DNA of 42,345 bases, from assembly GCA_002441285.1 (NCBI GenBank), contig DJVR01000052.1, forward strand, positions 1,784 to 44,128, given 5' to 3'. The notes under the pieces were generated by a model. The model had not been told where the DNA came from. It made no database searches and worked only from the letters and a program-made list of their open reading frames with translations. The stretch comes from Candidatus Atribacteria bacterium UBA6251 (GTDB taxonomy: Bacteria > Atribacterota > Phoenicimicrobiia > Phoenicimicrobiales > Phoenicimicrobiaceae). The position numbers and the translations under genes were made by a program. The stretch's first letter is position 1, and the number at the start of each line of letters is the position of its first letter. Of this stretch, positions 32,861 to 41,052 are shown piece by piece.

Positions 32861-34864
32861 CTATTCTTCCAGAATTGCTATTTCTTTACTTTTAAATAAA
32901 ATCTGAGATATAAAAGTTACCCCAATTAAACCAAGACCCAATATATTAATCATATAATTTCCCGGAATTATCATAAAAGCACCTAATAAGAGCATTATCT
33001 TTTCATAGAATTTTGCTTTCTTAATTAAATAGCCCTGTGTACCTGCAGCTATACTTATAGACATAGCAGTAGCTAACAATAAGAAAAATCCTAATTTAGC
33101 TAAACTTAGCCCTGAAGTAAAGTTCCAGGAAATCAATTCGGGATGATATATAAACATAAAGGGTAACATATATCCAGGAATAGCTAATTTTGTAGATTCT
33201 ATTCCTACTTTCATCGCGGGAGCTCTCGCTATTGCTGCTCCAGCAAATACTGCTAACATTACTGGAGGAGTAATATCAGCTAATATACCATAATAAAAAA
33301 CAAACATATGGGGTAAAATAAGATGAGTATTTTCTGCCATTAATCTAATTAAAGCAGGAGCAATCAAAGTAGCCATTATAATGTAATTAGCGGTAGTAGG
33401 TATACCCATTCCTAAAACCAGAGAAGCCATAGAAGCCAAGATCAAAGCAAAGGGTAAAATTCCCCGCGAAATATCAAATACAATTCCGGTAAATTTCAAT
33501 CCCAATCCAGACATAGTGGTAATACCCACAATTATCCCTGCTGCTGCACAAGCTACCGCCACAGTAGTAGCAGAAATTCCGGCTTCGGTAACTGCCTCTA
33601 AAAATTTCCTGGGAGTTAATCTGGTCTTTTTATTAAACATGCTAACTATAATTAAAATTACGATACTAAGCACTACTGACTTTTGCGGAGAATACCCTTG
33701 AACTAATAAATATATTAAAGCAAAGATGGGAGCCAATAAAATCCACCCTGTTTTTAAAGTGTTAAATAAATCAGGCAATTTACTTCTGGAAAGACCGCGT
33801 AAACCGATTTTGGCTGCCCTGAAATCAACAGCCATAAATAGAGCAAAATAGTAAAATAAAGCGGGGAAAATTGCTGCCTTAGCAATTTCAATATAGGGAA
33901 CCCCTAGAAATTCAGCCATAATAAAGGCAGCAGCTCCCATAATAGGAGGCATTAATTGACCTCCAGTAGAAGCAACTGGTTCTACTGCTCCAGCAAAGAC
34001 TGAACTATAACCAACACTTTTCATTAGAGGTATAGTAAAACTACCCGTAGTTACGGTATTGGCAGTAGAACTACCCGATACGGTCCCCATCATTCCACTG
34101 GAAACTACTGCTGCCTTTGCCGGTCCTCCCCTGGTATATCCGGTCAGAGCAGTAGCAAAATCAATAAAAAATTTACCTGCTCCAGTTTTATTTAATATTG
34201 CCCCAAATAAAATAAAAAGATAGACAAAACTTGCGGAAACCCCTAATGGGGTTCCGAAAATTCCCGCATCAGTTAGATATAGATAATAAGCTACTCTCTT
34301 TATAGAAAAGGTTCCATGAGAAAATCTTCCTGGCATGTAGGGGCCAAAGACTAAAGCATATAACAAAAAAAATACTGCCACTAACATTAAGGGGAGACCC
34401 ACTGCTCTTCGAGTTGCTTCTAAGGTTAGTAATACTAAAATAATTCCTAAATAAACATCCATAGAATTTGGAGCTCCCGCCCGCCAGACTAATTCATGAA
34501 TATTGTTGAGTATATAAAAACATAAAATAATGGCCAAACCTATAAATATCAAATCATAAAATTGTATTTTATCCCGAGGGGTTTTCTTGCTTCTGGCAAA
34601 GATAGAATAAGTCAGAATTAAGATGAACATAAAATGGATAGAACGCTGAATAAGGCTAAAATATGCTCCGAACCATCCTGTATACATATGAAAGACAAAT
34701 AATCCGAGAGAAGCAAGTATAATGGGAATGGTCAAGAGGCCAGTTAAATTCCTTTTGTTTTTAGTCTCAATTTCTTCTATTTCTTTTATTATTTTTTCAT
34801 CTACTTTTAATTCTTCTTCTCTATTCCCCTCTAAATTAATCTGCAATTTTTCGTTTTTACTCAC
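32861..34864 (-). CDS. TRAP transporter fused permease (DctQM-type, TAXI class)
   Basis: This sodium-driven permease takes substrate from the extracytoplasmic receptor encoded two genes upstream. The 667-residue protein begins with a charged cytoplasmic region (1-38), then about four helices corresponding to the small DctQ part (to about 165) and a long DctM part with TRAP signatures (AAVVSSGMMGTVSGSSTANTV in part, TGSFTIPLMKSVGYS, and the stretch LGMGIPTTANYIIMA). TAXI systems typically carry this fused form. Its start overlaps the DUF1850 gene by 4 bases. Substrate is unknown; organic acids or glutamate are reported for related systems. Confidence 0.94.
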   Translation of the reverse strand: MSKNEKLQINLEGNREEELKVDEKIIKEIEEIETKNKRNLTGLLTIPIILASLGLFVFHMYTGWFGAYFSLIQRSIHFMFILILTYSIFARSKKTPRDKIQFYDLIFIGLAIILCFYILNNIHELVWRAGAPNSMDVYLGIILVLLTLEATRRAVGLPLMLVAVFFLLYALVFGPYMPGRFSHGTFSIKRVAYYLYLTDAGIFGTPLGVSASFVYLFILFGAILNKTGAGKFFIDFATALTGYTRGGPAKAAVVSSGMMGTVSGSSTANTVTTGSFTIPLMKSVGYSSVFAGAVEPVASTGGQLMPPIMGAAAFIMAEFLGVPYIEIAKAAIFPALFYYFALFMAVDFRAAKIGLRGLSRSKLPDLFNTLKTGWILLAPIFALIYLLVQGYSPQKSVVLSIVILIIVSMFNKKTRLTPRKFLEAVTEAGISATTVAVACAAAGIIVGITTMSGLGLKFTGIVFDISRGILPFALILASMASLVLGMGIPTTANYIIMATLIAPALIRLMAENTHLILPHMFVFYYGILADITPPVMLAVFAGAAIARAPAMKVGIESTKLAIPGYMLPFMFIYHPELISWNFTSGLSLAKLGFFLLLATAMSISIAAGTQGYLIKKAKFYEKIMLLLGAFMIIPGNYMINILGLGLIGVTFISQILFKSKEIAILEE

Positions 34865-35373
34865 TTATTATTTATACCTCCTTCAGTAACAATAATTATA
34901 TCTACAAGATCTCCCATATTAGTTAAGCAAGATAGAATAAATTCTCTATCTTTATATTTTATTTTTTGCTTTACCGTAAAAGCTACCCGCAAAGAAAGTT
35001 TTTCTATTTCTCTGTTCACATTTACTCTTACCATTTTGTCGTCAAATTTTATATCTTTGGAAGCGTGATACTCTTGTCCCACTCCATACCAGGGATATTC
35101 CTCAGTTAGGAGAGAAAAATTACCATTTTCCTCCACTTCAAAAGTATCAATTACAGGGTTTAAATCTCTCGAATTTATGTATTCTAGATAAAATTTGTCT
35201 CCAATGGAAACTTCAATTTTTACTAATATATCATTATCTTTTCTATTGATTATTTCTAAATAATATTTTGTTTCGGCATTTACTACTTCACCTTTTATAA
35301 AATATATAACAAGAAGTATAAAAAAAATAATCAGGGAAACCAAAATAGTTTCCCTGATTTCTTTCTTAGACAT
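34861..35373 (-). CDS. DUF1850 domain protein of TAXI TRAP cluster
   Basis: This 170-residue protein has one N-terminal membrane segment (about 9-26) and an extracytoplasmic beta-rich domain (YYLEIINRKDNDILVKIEV, FYLEYINSRDLNPVIDTFEV, YPWYGVGQEYHA) that resembles DUF1850. DUF1850 genes commonly lie between the receptor and fused permease of TAXI TRAP systems, as here. No biochemical role is established to my knowledge; a part in substrate delivery or complex assembly is an inference. It shares one base with the receptor stop (TAATG) and four bases with the permease gene, so the three genes are translationally coupled. Confidence 0.82.
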   Translation of the reverse strand: MSKKEIRETILVSLIIFFILLVIYFIKGEVVNAETKYYLEIINRKDNDILVKIEVSIGDKFYLEYINSRDLNPVIDTFEVEENGNFSLLTEEYPWYGVGQEYHASKDIKFDDKMVRVNVNREIEKLSLRVAFTVKQKIKYKDREFILSCLTNMGDLVDIIIVTEGGINNK

Positions 35374-36323
35374 TAAAGTAATCCTAACTCCTTAAAGTAT
35401 TTCTCAGCACCAGGATGAAGGGGTATGCCAGTCTTGACACCATTTTCAGGAATCAATTGTTTAGCTACGGGATGAACATTGTGTATTTCTACAGCATTTT
35501 CAAACAAAGTTTTTACTAAAAGATAGGCAATATTTTCGTCAACATCTTTATTTATTACTACATCATTCCCCACTTGAACAGTTGTAACATCATAGTCTTG
35601 CCCTTTATAAGTATTAGCAGGTATTTTGCCTTCTTTATAATAAGGAAATTTAGTGGTTAATTCTTTGATAATATCAGCATCAATAGAGATAAAATAAACA
35701 TCTCTTACTGCAGTTACTTCTTGCACAGCAGAAGCTGGAAAAGCAAAATTCCAGAATACTGCATCTACATTTCTATCCTTCAAGGCTTGAGCTGCTTCAG
35801 GTTGAGAATAATAACTGACCTTCATATCATCGTAAGTCATCCCTGCTGCTTCAATAATTAATTTGGATAAAGTTTCACAACCACTTCCTGGAGCGTCAAC
35901 TGAAACTCTCTTCCCTTTCAAATCTCTAACCGATTTAATATTAGGATCTAAAACCAACAAATGTTGAGGAGCAGGATACATAGAAAATAGACCTAGAATA
36001 GGTTGGGGATTTCCCTCGAAGGGGCTTAATTTCCCTTCCCAGGCATTAAAAGCCACCCCGCCCATTGCCATTCCAATCTGAATTTCTCCACTACCTACTA
36101 ATCTACAATTTTCTACTGAAGCAGCAGTTGATTCGGCAGTCGCTTCAATTCCTTCTGCTTTTAATAATTTGGTCCAGAGATCAGCCATTGCTCCACCTAG
36201 TGGGTAGTACACGCCTCCTGGGCTTCCAGTTCCGAAAGTAATATGAGTAACTGCTAAACTAATCCCAGACAACATAAATACTATTAAACTAACCATCAAT
36301 ATCAAGCTTAAATATTTTTTCAT
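35373..36323 (-). CDS. TAXI family TRAP transporter solute receptor
   Basis: This exported solute-binding protein has a clear signal peptide (MKKYLSLILMVSLIVFMLSG, cleavage likely after SLA) and the TAXI-family motif ITFGTGSPGGVYYPLGGAMADLW. Later stretches RLVGSGEIQIGMAMGGVAFNAWEG, ending KRVSVDAPGSGCETL (quoted in part), are also typical. The frame runs upstream to 36368, but the ATG at 36323 has GGAGG eight bases before it, so I choose it (316 residues). The ligand cannot be deduced; family members bind glutamate, 2-oxoglutarate or similar compounds. Confidence 0.92.
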   Translation of the reverse strand: MKKYLSLILMVSLIVFMLSGISLAVTHITFGTGSPGGVYYPLGGAMADLWTKLLKAEGIEATAESTAASVENCRLVGSGEIQIGMAMGGVAFNAWEGKLSPFEGNPQPILGLFSMYPAPQHLLVLDPNIKSVRDLKGKRVSVDAPGSGCETLSKLIIEAAGMTYDDMKVSYYSQPEAAQALKDRNVDAVFWNFAFPASAVQEVTAVRDVYFISIDADIIKELTTKFPYYKEGKIPANTYKGQDYDVTTVQVGNDVVINKDVDENIAYLLVKTLFENAVEIHNVHPVAKQLIPENGVKTGIPLHPGAEKYFKELGLL

Positions 36324-36464
36324 TTTACTACCTCCATTTTTTAATTTTTGTTTCATTAGTTTTGTCAATCTAAAACATCAACTATTAAAAATAAATTTAT
36401 TTCACTATTAAACCTTTTATATCACCTCCTTCAGTCAATTTTTCTTCTCTTAGAAGTTAAAATT

Positions 36465-38294
36465 TTAATAGTAATACCAAATTGACTTGTATTCCTCTAT
36501 ATTTTCTCCTCTCTTGGCAAGTTCTTGAAGATATTTATAAATAGAAAGATCTTTGTAGAGGTATGGTTCAACGGGGGCAATACCCTTTTCCCAGGGATGC
36601 CATAAATATATTCTTTGCCCTTCTTTATTTAAGCCTATCAATTCTCTATCCTGCCAGGCTCGAATATGGTTTTTACCTAATCGAGGGACATTAAAGACCG
36701 GTTCATCAGTTCTGAATTGGCCTGGTAATAATCTCGCCTCTTCTTTTCTTTCTTGCCACAGGCGAGCAACTGGAACAAGATAATCTTTAGTCTCTTCCTT
36801 CCCTTTAGGATAAAAAGTATAGTAGGGGTCTACTCCTGCCTTCTTCATCGCTATCCTCGCTGCTACATTCTGGAACCTCCTGCTGGTCTCTAAGGTATAT
36901 ACTAATTGATTGTAGACATATATCCCCTGTCTTTTAAACTTCATCACTGCTTCTGCCAATTCTGGAGTAACTTCCGAGGCACCTTCTATATGGGTAACTA
37001 CACAGATATTTCTCTTCCCTGGTTCTAAATAACTCCCAATTAATTTAGTTAATTTATCGGTTATCCTCATAGGAAGGGTAACCGGAGTTCTACTAGCCCA
37101 TCTAATATTTATCACATGATCCATCTGGCACAATCTATCCATTATATATTTTATCTTTTCATCATTTAAAGCTAAGGGGTCTCCACCAGTAATCAATACA
37201 TCTTTCATAGAGGTATGTTCAGCAAACCAATCTAAAGCTTTATCTAATGATTCTTTACTGGGCATTCCTTCAGGCATCATCGGACCGGTTATCTCCCAGT
37301 TTCTCTGACAATAGACACAAATTTGAGGGCAAGTATCATATGGTTTTAAGATAGATATCATTGGATATCTTCTAGTAATTAATTCTTCTGGCGAGGTATC
37401 ATGTTCGCCCATAAAATCAAAATAATATGATCTATCTTTACGATGTTCTTTCATTAATTTGACATAATGCATAGGAGGAATGACCTGAGACCTCACTTGA
37501 TAATCATATTTTCTGTCACTTCGGGAGAAATCGAATAAAGAAAGATAATAAGGAGTGATACCAAAAGGTATTTTATTTTCTATAGCAATCTCAATAGCTT
37601 CGATCTCTTCCTCGGTAAGAGGTACTAACTTCTTGAGATTCTCTAAATCACGCATATTATGGAATATATGTTTTAAGTGCCAGCGGTAGTCATTCCAATC
37701 ATTCAAACTCGCACCAAAATAATCCAATATCTTCTGGCAATTTTCTTCTCTTTCCTTGACCAGTTGACTATCACATCCTGAAGGATATCGATTAATAAAA
37801 TTATGAACCTTTTCGTAAAGTTTATCTAAATAATTAGAGCGAGAAGCCCCCGCTTTTCTACCTTCTATCTGGGCAAAATCTACTATTTTAATTCCCTCTT
37901 TTCCCAGTAATGGTTTCATCCAACCTGCAGAAATATTCGCTTTGCCTTTCATAGCTTTAAATAAATGAATAAATTCTTGCAAAAAATCTTCGCTAATTTC
38001 TTCCTTTATTTTCTGATCATTTTGGGCTAAACGCCATAAATAATCTAAAGTACTAAAACCAGCAATTCTCTCATTTCGAGAAGAAATTAGGTTATTAAAT
38101 ACTTTTATTGCCTCTAATGCGGTAGCAAATTCTATTTTATGCAAATCTCCTTTCCCTTCTCTATATTGCAACTCTAAATCTTTGGAAAATTCAAAAACTT
38201 TTTGCCTAGCTTCCTGTAGGCTTCTACTATCTTTCATAATTTTCATAATTTCTGAATTTTCACGCCAGAGTTCTTCAATCAATTTATTTTTCAT
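36465..38294 (-). CDS. KamA-family radical SAM aminomutase with long N-terminal extension
   Basis: Family members move an amino group from alpha to beta carbon (lysine, glutamate or arginine 2,3-aminomutase) using PLP and a [4Fe-4S]-SAM centre. The cluster motif CxxxCxxC is C322-C326-C329. DVLITGGDPLALND and RWASRTPVTLPMRIT follow, and FYPKGKEET near the end holds a candidate PLP lysine. At 609 residues it is roughly 190 longer than standard KamA: the usual start of the family (DWNDYRWHLKHIF) lies near 199-211, after a helical region of no recognised domain. No kamDE lysine-fermentation genes are near. Beta-amino acid osmolyte synthesis is one option. Confidence 0.88.
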   Translation of the reverse strand: MKNKLIEELWRENSEIMKIMKDSRSLQEARQKVFEFSKDLELQYREGKGDLHKIEFATALEAIKVFNNLISSRNERIAGFSTLDYLWRLAQNDQKIKEEISEDFLQEFIHLFKAMKGKANISAGWMKPLLGKEGIKIVDFAQIEGRKAGASRSNYLDKLYEKVHNFINRYPSGCDSQLVKEREENCQKILDYFGASLNDWNDYRWHLKHIFHNMRDLENLKKLVPLTEEEIEAIEIAIENKIPFGITPYYLSLFDFSRSDRKYDYQVRSQVIPPMHYVKLMKEHRKDRSYYFDFMGEHDTSPEELITRRYPMISILKPYDTCPQICVYCQRNWEITGPMMPEGMPSKESLDKALDWFAEHTSMKDVLITGGDPLALNDEKIKYIMDRLCQMDHVINIRWASRTPVTLPMRITDKLTKLIGSYLEPGKRNICVVTHIEGASEVTPELAEAVMKFKRQGIYVYNQLVYTLETSRRFQNVAARIAMKKAGVDPYYTFYPKGKEETKDYLVPVARLWQERKEEARLLPGQFRTDEPVFNVPRLGKNHIRAWQDRELIGLNKEGQRIYLWHPWEKGIAPVEPYLYKDLSIYKYLQELAKRGENIEEYKSIWYYY

Positions 38295-38453
38295 ATCAGT
38301 TTTCTTATCTCCTTTCTTCTTTTAAGAAAATGTTTTTATTTCCCCCTTTTCAATTTAAAAATGCTTAATAATAAATTAAAAAAATTATTGTGAGAATAAA
38401 TTTTTCTTAAGCTTCTCTATCTACTTTTTATGTTTTAATGTTGTTTTAAGTTT

Positions 38454-38483
38454 AATATAAAATTTTTTCTGGTTATTTTTCAA
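38454..38483 (-). promoter_or_regulatory. Possible promoter of the kamA-like gene
   Basis: TTGAAA (38483-38478), an 18-base spacer and TATATT (38459-38454) lie about 160 bases upstream of the kamA-like start on the minus strand. The leader would be AT-rich with no obvious structure. The spacing is acceptable, but the composition makes chance matches likely. Confidence 0.35.
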
Positions 38484-38553
38484 CTCTATCACTCTATAAA
38501 AGAACTTATTTGGGCGATATAAATTTTTTAAATCCCCGCGGTTTAAGACAAGA

Positions 38554-39426
38554 TTAATAAAACACATTATATTTTTTCCAGACTTCTTCTAATTCGCTCA
38601 AATATTCTAAGGTTTCCCTTCTCTTCTTTACTCCTACTGCAGTTACCAGAGCATTTATTACGCTTAAAGGGGCAGTAAACGAATCGATAAAAGAATTTAA
38701 ATTACTATTGGCGAATAAACTTACATCTGCCAATTGAGCCAAAGGAGACATTACGCTATCAGTAATTGCGGCGGTTTTTGCTCCCTTTTTTTGGGCATAT
38801 TCCATAATTTCCACAGTTTGCAGAGTATATCGGGGGAATGTGATACCAATTAGTAAATCTTTTTCATTAATATTTATCAACCTTTCAAAAAGATCGCTTA
38901 CTCCAAAAGTAATGGTAGTAACATTTTTCAAGATTAAATGAAGTGTAAAGCCCATAAAGTAAGCTAAGGAGGCAGCAGTGCGAAGACCTACAATATAGAT
39001 ATTATCTGCCTTGAGCATCTTTTCTACAAATTTATTAAAAGAGTCAAGAGAAATATTATTCATAGTATCATTAATATTTTCCATATCATTACAAAGAACT
39101 TCGTATAATATATTTTCTCCCCTATTAACACTTTTGATAGATTTTTTAAGTCGATTAACAGTAGTTAATTTATTTCTAATTCCATCTTGTAAATCTCTTT
39201 GTAAGGCAGGATAACCATCGTATCCTAAGAAGTTAGCAAATCTTACTACTGTGGATTCACTAACTCCCGCTGCTTTCCCTAAATTGGCAGCTGTAAAGAA
39301 GGCAGCTTTATCGGAATGATTTAACAAGTATTCAGCGATTACCCTTTGGCTTAGGCTAAATTTCTTGTTATTAGCTTTTATACGAGATAATAAATCAAGA
39401 TATTTTTTTTCTACTTCAGAACTCAC
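38554..39426 (-). CDS. RpiR/MurR-family transcriptional regulator with SIS domain
   Basis: The 290-residue protein has an N-terminal HTH_6 domain (about 1-80; AEYLLNHSDKAAFFTAANLG and AGVSESTVVRFANFLGYDGY) and a C-terminal SIS domain (about 125-260; NIYIVGLRTAASLAYFMG, LLIGITFPRYTLQTVEIMEY, KGAKTAAITDS). SIS domains bind phosphosugars or related ligands. The gene is preceded by a 460-base gap and followed by the kamA-like gene, so it may control that gene or the TRAP operon. No sugar-catabolic gene is adjacent, so the effector is unclear. Confidence 0.92.
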   Translation of the reverse strand: MSSEVEKKYLDLLSRIKANNKKFSLSQRVIAEYLLNHSDKAAFFTAANLGKAAGVSESTVVRFANFLGYDGYPALQRDLQDGIRNKLTTVNRLKKSIKSVNRGENILYEVLCNDMENINDTMNNISLDSFNKFVEKMLKADNIYIVGLRTAASLAYFMGFTLHLILKNVTTITFGVSDLFERLININEKDLLIGITFPRYTLQTVEIMEYAQKKGAKTAAITDSVMSPLAQLADVSLFANSNLNSFIDSFTAPLSVINALVTAVGVKKRRETLEYLSELEEVWKKYNVFY

Positions 39427-39492
39427 TTTATATCTCCTTTAAATTAGTCGTTAGTACAAGAAGACGCGTCTCTCCGTGCTTCTACTTTTTTT

Positions 39493-39518
39493 GTAGGGGC
39501 ACAATGAATTGTGCTCCT
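39493..39518. repeat. GC-rich palindrome, REP-like
   Basis: GTAGGGGCACAAT-GA-ATTGTGCTCC forms a 10-bp stem (39496-39505 with 39508-39517) with one G-T wobble. It resembles the palindrome at 23354-23383 in its TAGGGG-C start and AT centre. Such GTAGGGGC...GCCCCTAC elements recur as dispersed repeats in several bacterial groups, so this may be a decayed copy. Confidence 0.55.
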
Positions 39519-39763
39519 CTGTTTTACTGTCTTATGCTTACCTTGGCAAGCAAGTATCTACTAAAACAGGGATTGTGGAAAAAGAAAATTCCTATACAAT
39601 AAATTTCAGTTATTAAATATTAAACAGTGATGGTAATGCAAAAATTGCATTATTTAAAATATTTTATGCAATTTATTCTTCTATTTTAATTTATACCACA
39701 TAAATTTAAAAAATCCTTCTTTTTTTAAAAAAATTTACAAATTATTTTAATTTTATAAGAAAT

Positions 39764-39820
39764 GCAAAAAGGGGTTAAATGTGTTTTTAAAACCCATCTA
39801 ACCCCTTAGTTTTTGTTTTA
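39764..39820 (-). terminator. Long hairpin terminator after the cyclodeaminase-family gene
   Basis: AAGGGGTTA (39769-39777) pairs with TAACCCCTT (39799-39807), and the interior continues with ATG/CAT and GTTTT/AAAAC pairs. On the minus strand the stem is followed by TTTTTG. It lies about 80 bases after the cyclodeaminase stop codon and ends the prfB-side transcription unit. T-rich sequence also follows on the plus strand. Confidence 0.85.
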
Positions 39821-39886
39821 TCTAAATATAAATTGGATAGCTATATTCATCCTAATTTATATAAATATTCTTACATCAATTCATAC

Positions 39887-40513
39887 CTATTTCATTTTTT
39901 CCTCTACTATTTTTAATACTTCCTCTTTCTGTCCTTTTTCTTTTAATAGTACTTCTCTTATGGAAGAAGAAAGTTCTTCTCTTACCCTTTCATCTTTAAT
40001 CATTCTCAAATTTATCTTTACATTTAATATAGCACTATGGAGTGCCGCTTCTGCCATTAAAGCCGCTACTCCAGCATCACTTACCACATTAGGGTTACCT
40101 TTCACGGAAATTTCTTTGCAAAGATCGAAAATATCACAACATTTAACAGCTACTTGAAGAGGAACTTTAGCTGCTTCTATCAGGGCTTGTTGAATTTTTT
40201 CACTTCTTATTTTTTTCTCTTCATCAGTCTCTTTAGGCATTTTATAAGTAGCCATAAAATTATTAAAAGCTTTAATATCTTCTTCGATTAATTGACTTAA
40301 ATCATAACGTAATTTCTCGGAAGAACCAAGAATTTTTTTAACTTCTTCTTCTACCTCTCGATATTTTTCTTTTCCTATCGTCAAGTTACTTACCATAGAA
40401 ACTAAAGCAGCACCCAAAGCTCCAGCTAAAGCAGCTACACTCCCTCCTCCTGGTGTTGGAGCATCAGAGGCCAATTCATCCAGAAAATTGCTTACCTTTT
40501 TTTCAATTAACAT
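39887..40513 (-). CDS. Cyclodeaminase/cyclohydrolase family protein (FTCD-C/FchA-like)
   Basis: The family covers formiminotetrahydrofolate cyclodeaminase and methenyltetrahydrofolate cyclohydrolase. The 208-residue, mostly helical protein has DAPTPGGGSVAALAGALGAALVSMV (in part) with the conserved PGGGSVAA, the active-site region IEEDIKAFNNFMATYKMP, and VVSDAGVAALMAEAALHSAILNV. As a stand-alone protein it may supply C1-folate interconversion, or act in histidine breakdown; no hut or formate-folate genes are in the window. It begins after a good ribosome site (GAGGA) and lies 59 bases after the small membrane-protein gene. Confidence 0.9.
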   Translation of the reverse strand: MLIEKKVSNFLDELASDAPTPGGGSVAALAGALGAALVSMVSNLTIGKEKYREVEEEVKKILGSSEKLRYDLSQLIEEDIKAFNNFMATYKMPKETDEEKKIRSEKIQQALIEAAKVPLQVAVKCCDIFDLCKEISVKGNPNVVSDAGVAALMAEAALHSAILNVKINLRMIKDERVREELSSSIREVLLKEKGQKEEVLKIVEEKMK

Positions 40514-40572
40514 AGAATCCTCCTCAAAACATAATTATTGATGATGCTTTATCGTCTTAATATTTTATTTAA

Positions 40573-40980
40573 TCAGTTCTGGTAATCTGATTTTAGCAAA
40601 GCCGGATTCTTCTTAGCAATATAATCGAACAGTTTATTTAAATCACGGTTATTAATTAATACTCTTCTTCCCCGATAGTTTTTCCAAAAAATGACCATTG
40701 ATTTTTCTTTTCCTTTTTTTATTTCTATAGAGTTTATTTCTTTAAAGTTTAAAGTTTCCCTTCTTTTTAAGCAATATAAAGTGGTAGTTTTCATTAGCAG
40801 TCCTTCTGGAATAATGAACATTTGAAGTTTATGAGAAAGAATTAAGATAAAGCATAACCCCAGAATCAAGACAATAAATATATTATTCAAGATACCCCAG
40901 ACGATTAGCATAATACCCACTACCAATCCAGAGTATTCCATCCATTCGGGAGTTCTTTTAGGATTATAAACCTTAATCAT
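40573..40980 (-). CDS. Small membrane protein, PH-like domain
   Basis: The 135-residue protein has two close hydrophobic segments (about 17-33 and 34-50) followed by a basic beta-rich part (about 55-120; MFIIPEGLLMKTTTLYC, RRETLNFKEINSIEIKK, SMVIFWKNYRGRRVLINN) that resembles bacterial PH (YdbT/DUF304-like) domains. I cannot assign a function. It sits between prfB and the cyclodeaminase gene with moderate gaps. Confidence 0.65.
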   Translation of the reverse strand: MIKVYNPKRTPEWMEYSGLVVGIMLIVWGILNNIFIVLILGLCFILILSHKLQMFIIPEGLLMKTTTLYCLKRRETLNFKEINSIEIKKGKEKSMVIFWKNYRGRRVLINNRDLNKLFDYIAKKNPALLKSDYQN

Positions 40981-41052
40981 TTTTCTTTTCCTGATCTTAT
41001 TTTTGACTCTATAATAGATATTTTTTCTTATCTTTTTTAATTTAAATTAAAT

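Larger units (their letters stand above)
39427..39886. other. 460-base intergenic region upstream of the RpiR gene
   Basis: No gene is visible. The stretch holds the long terminator of the prfB-side operon (39764-39820), a GC-rich palindrome (39493-39518), and otherwise AT-rich sequence that presumably includes the RpiR promoter. The palindrome's base composition stands out from the surroundings. Confidence 0.6.
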
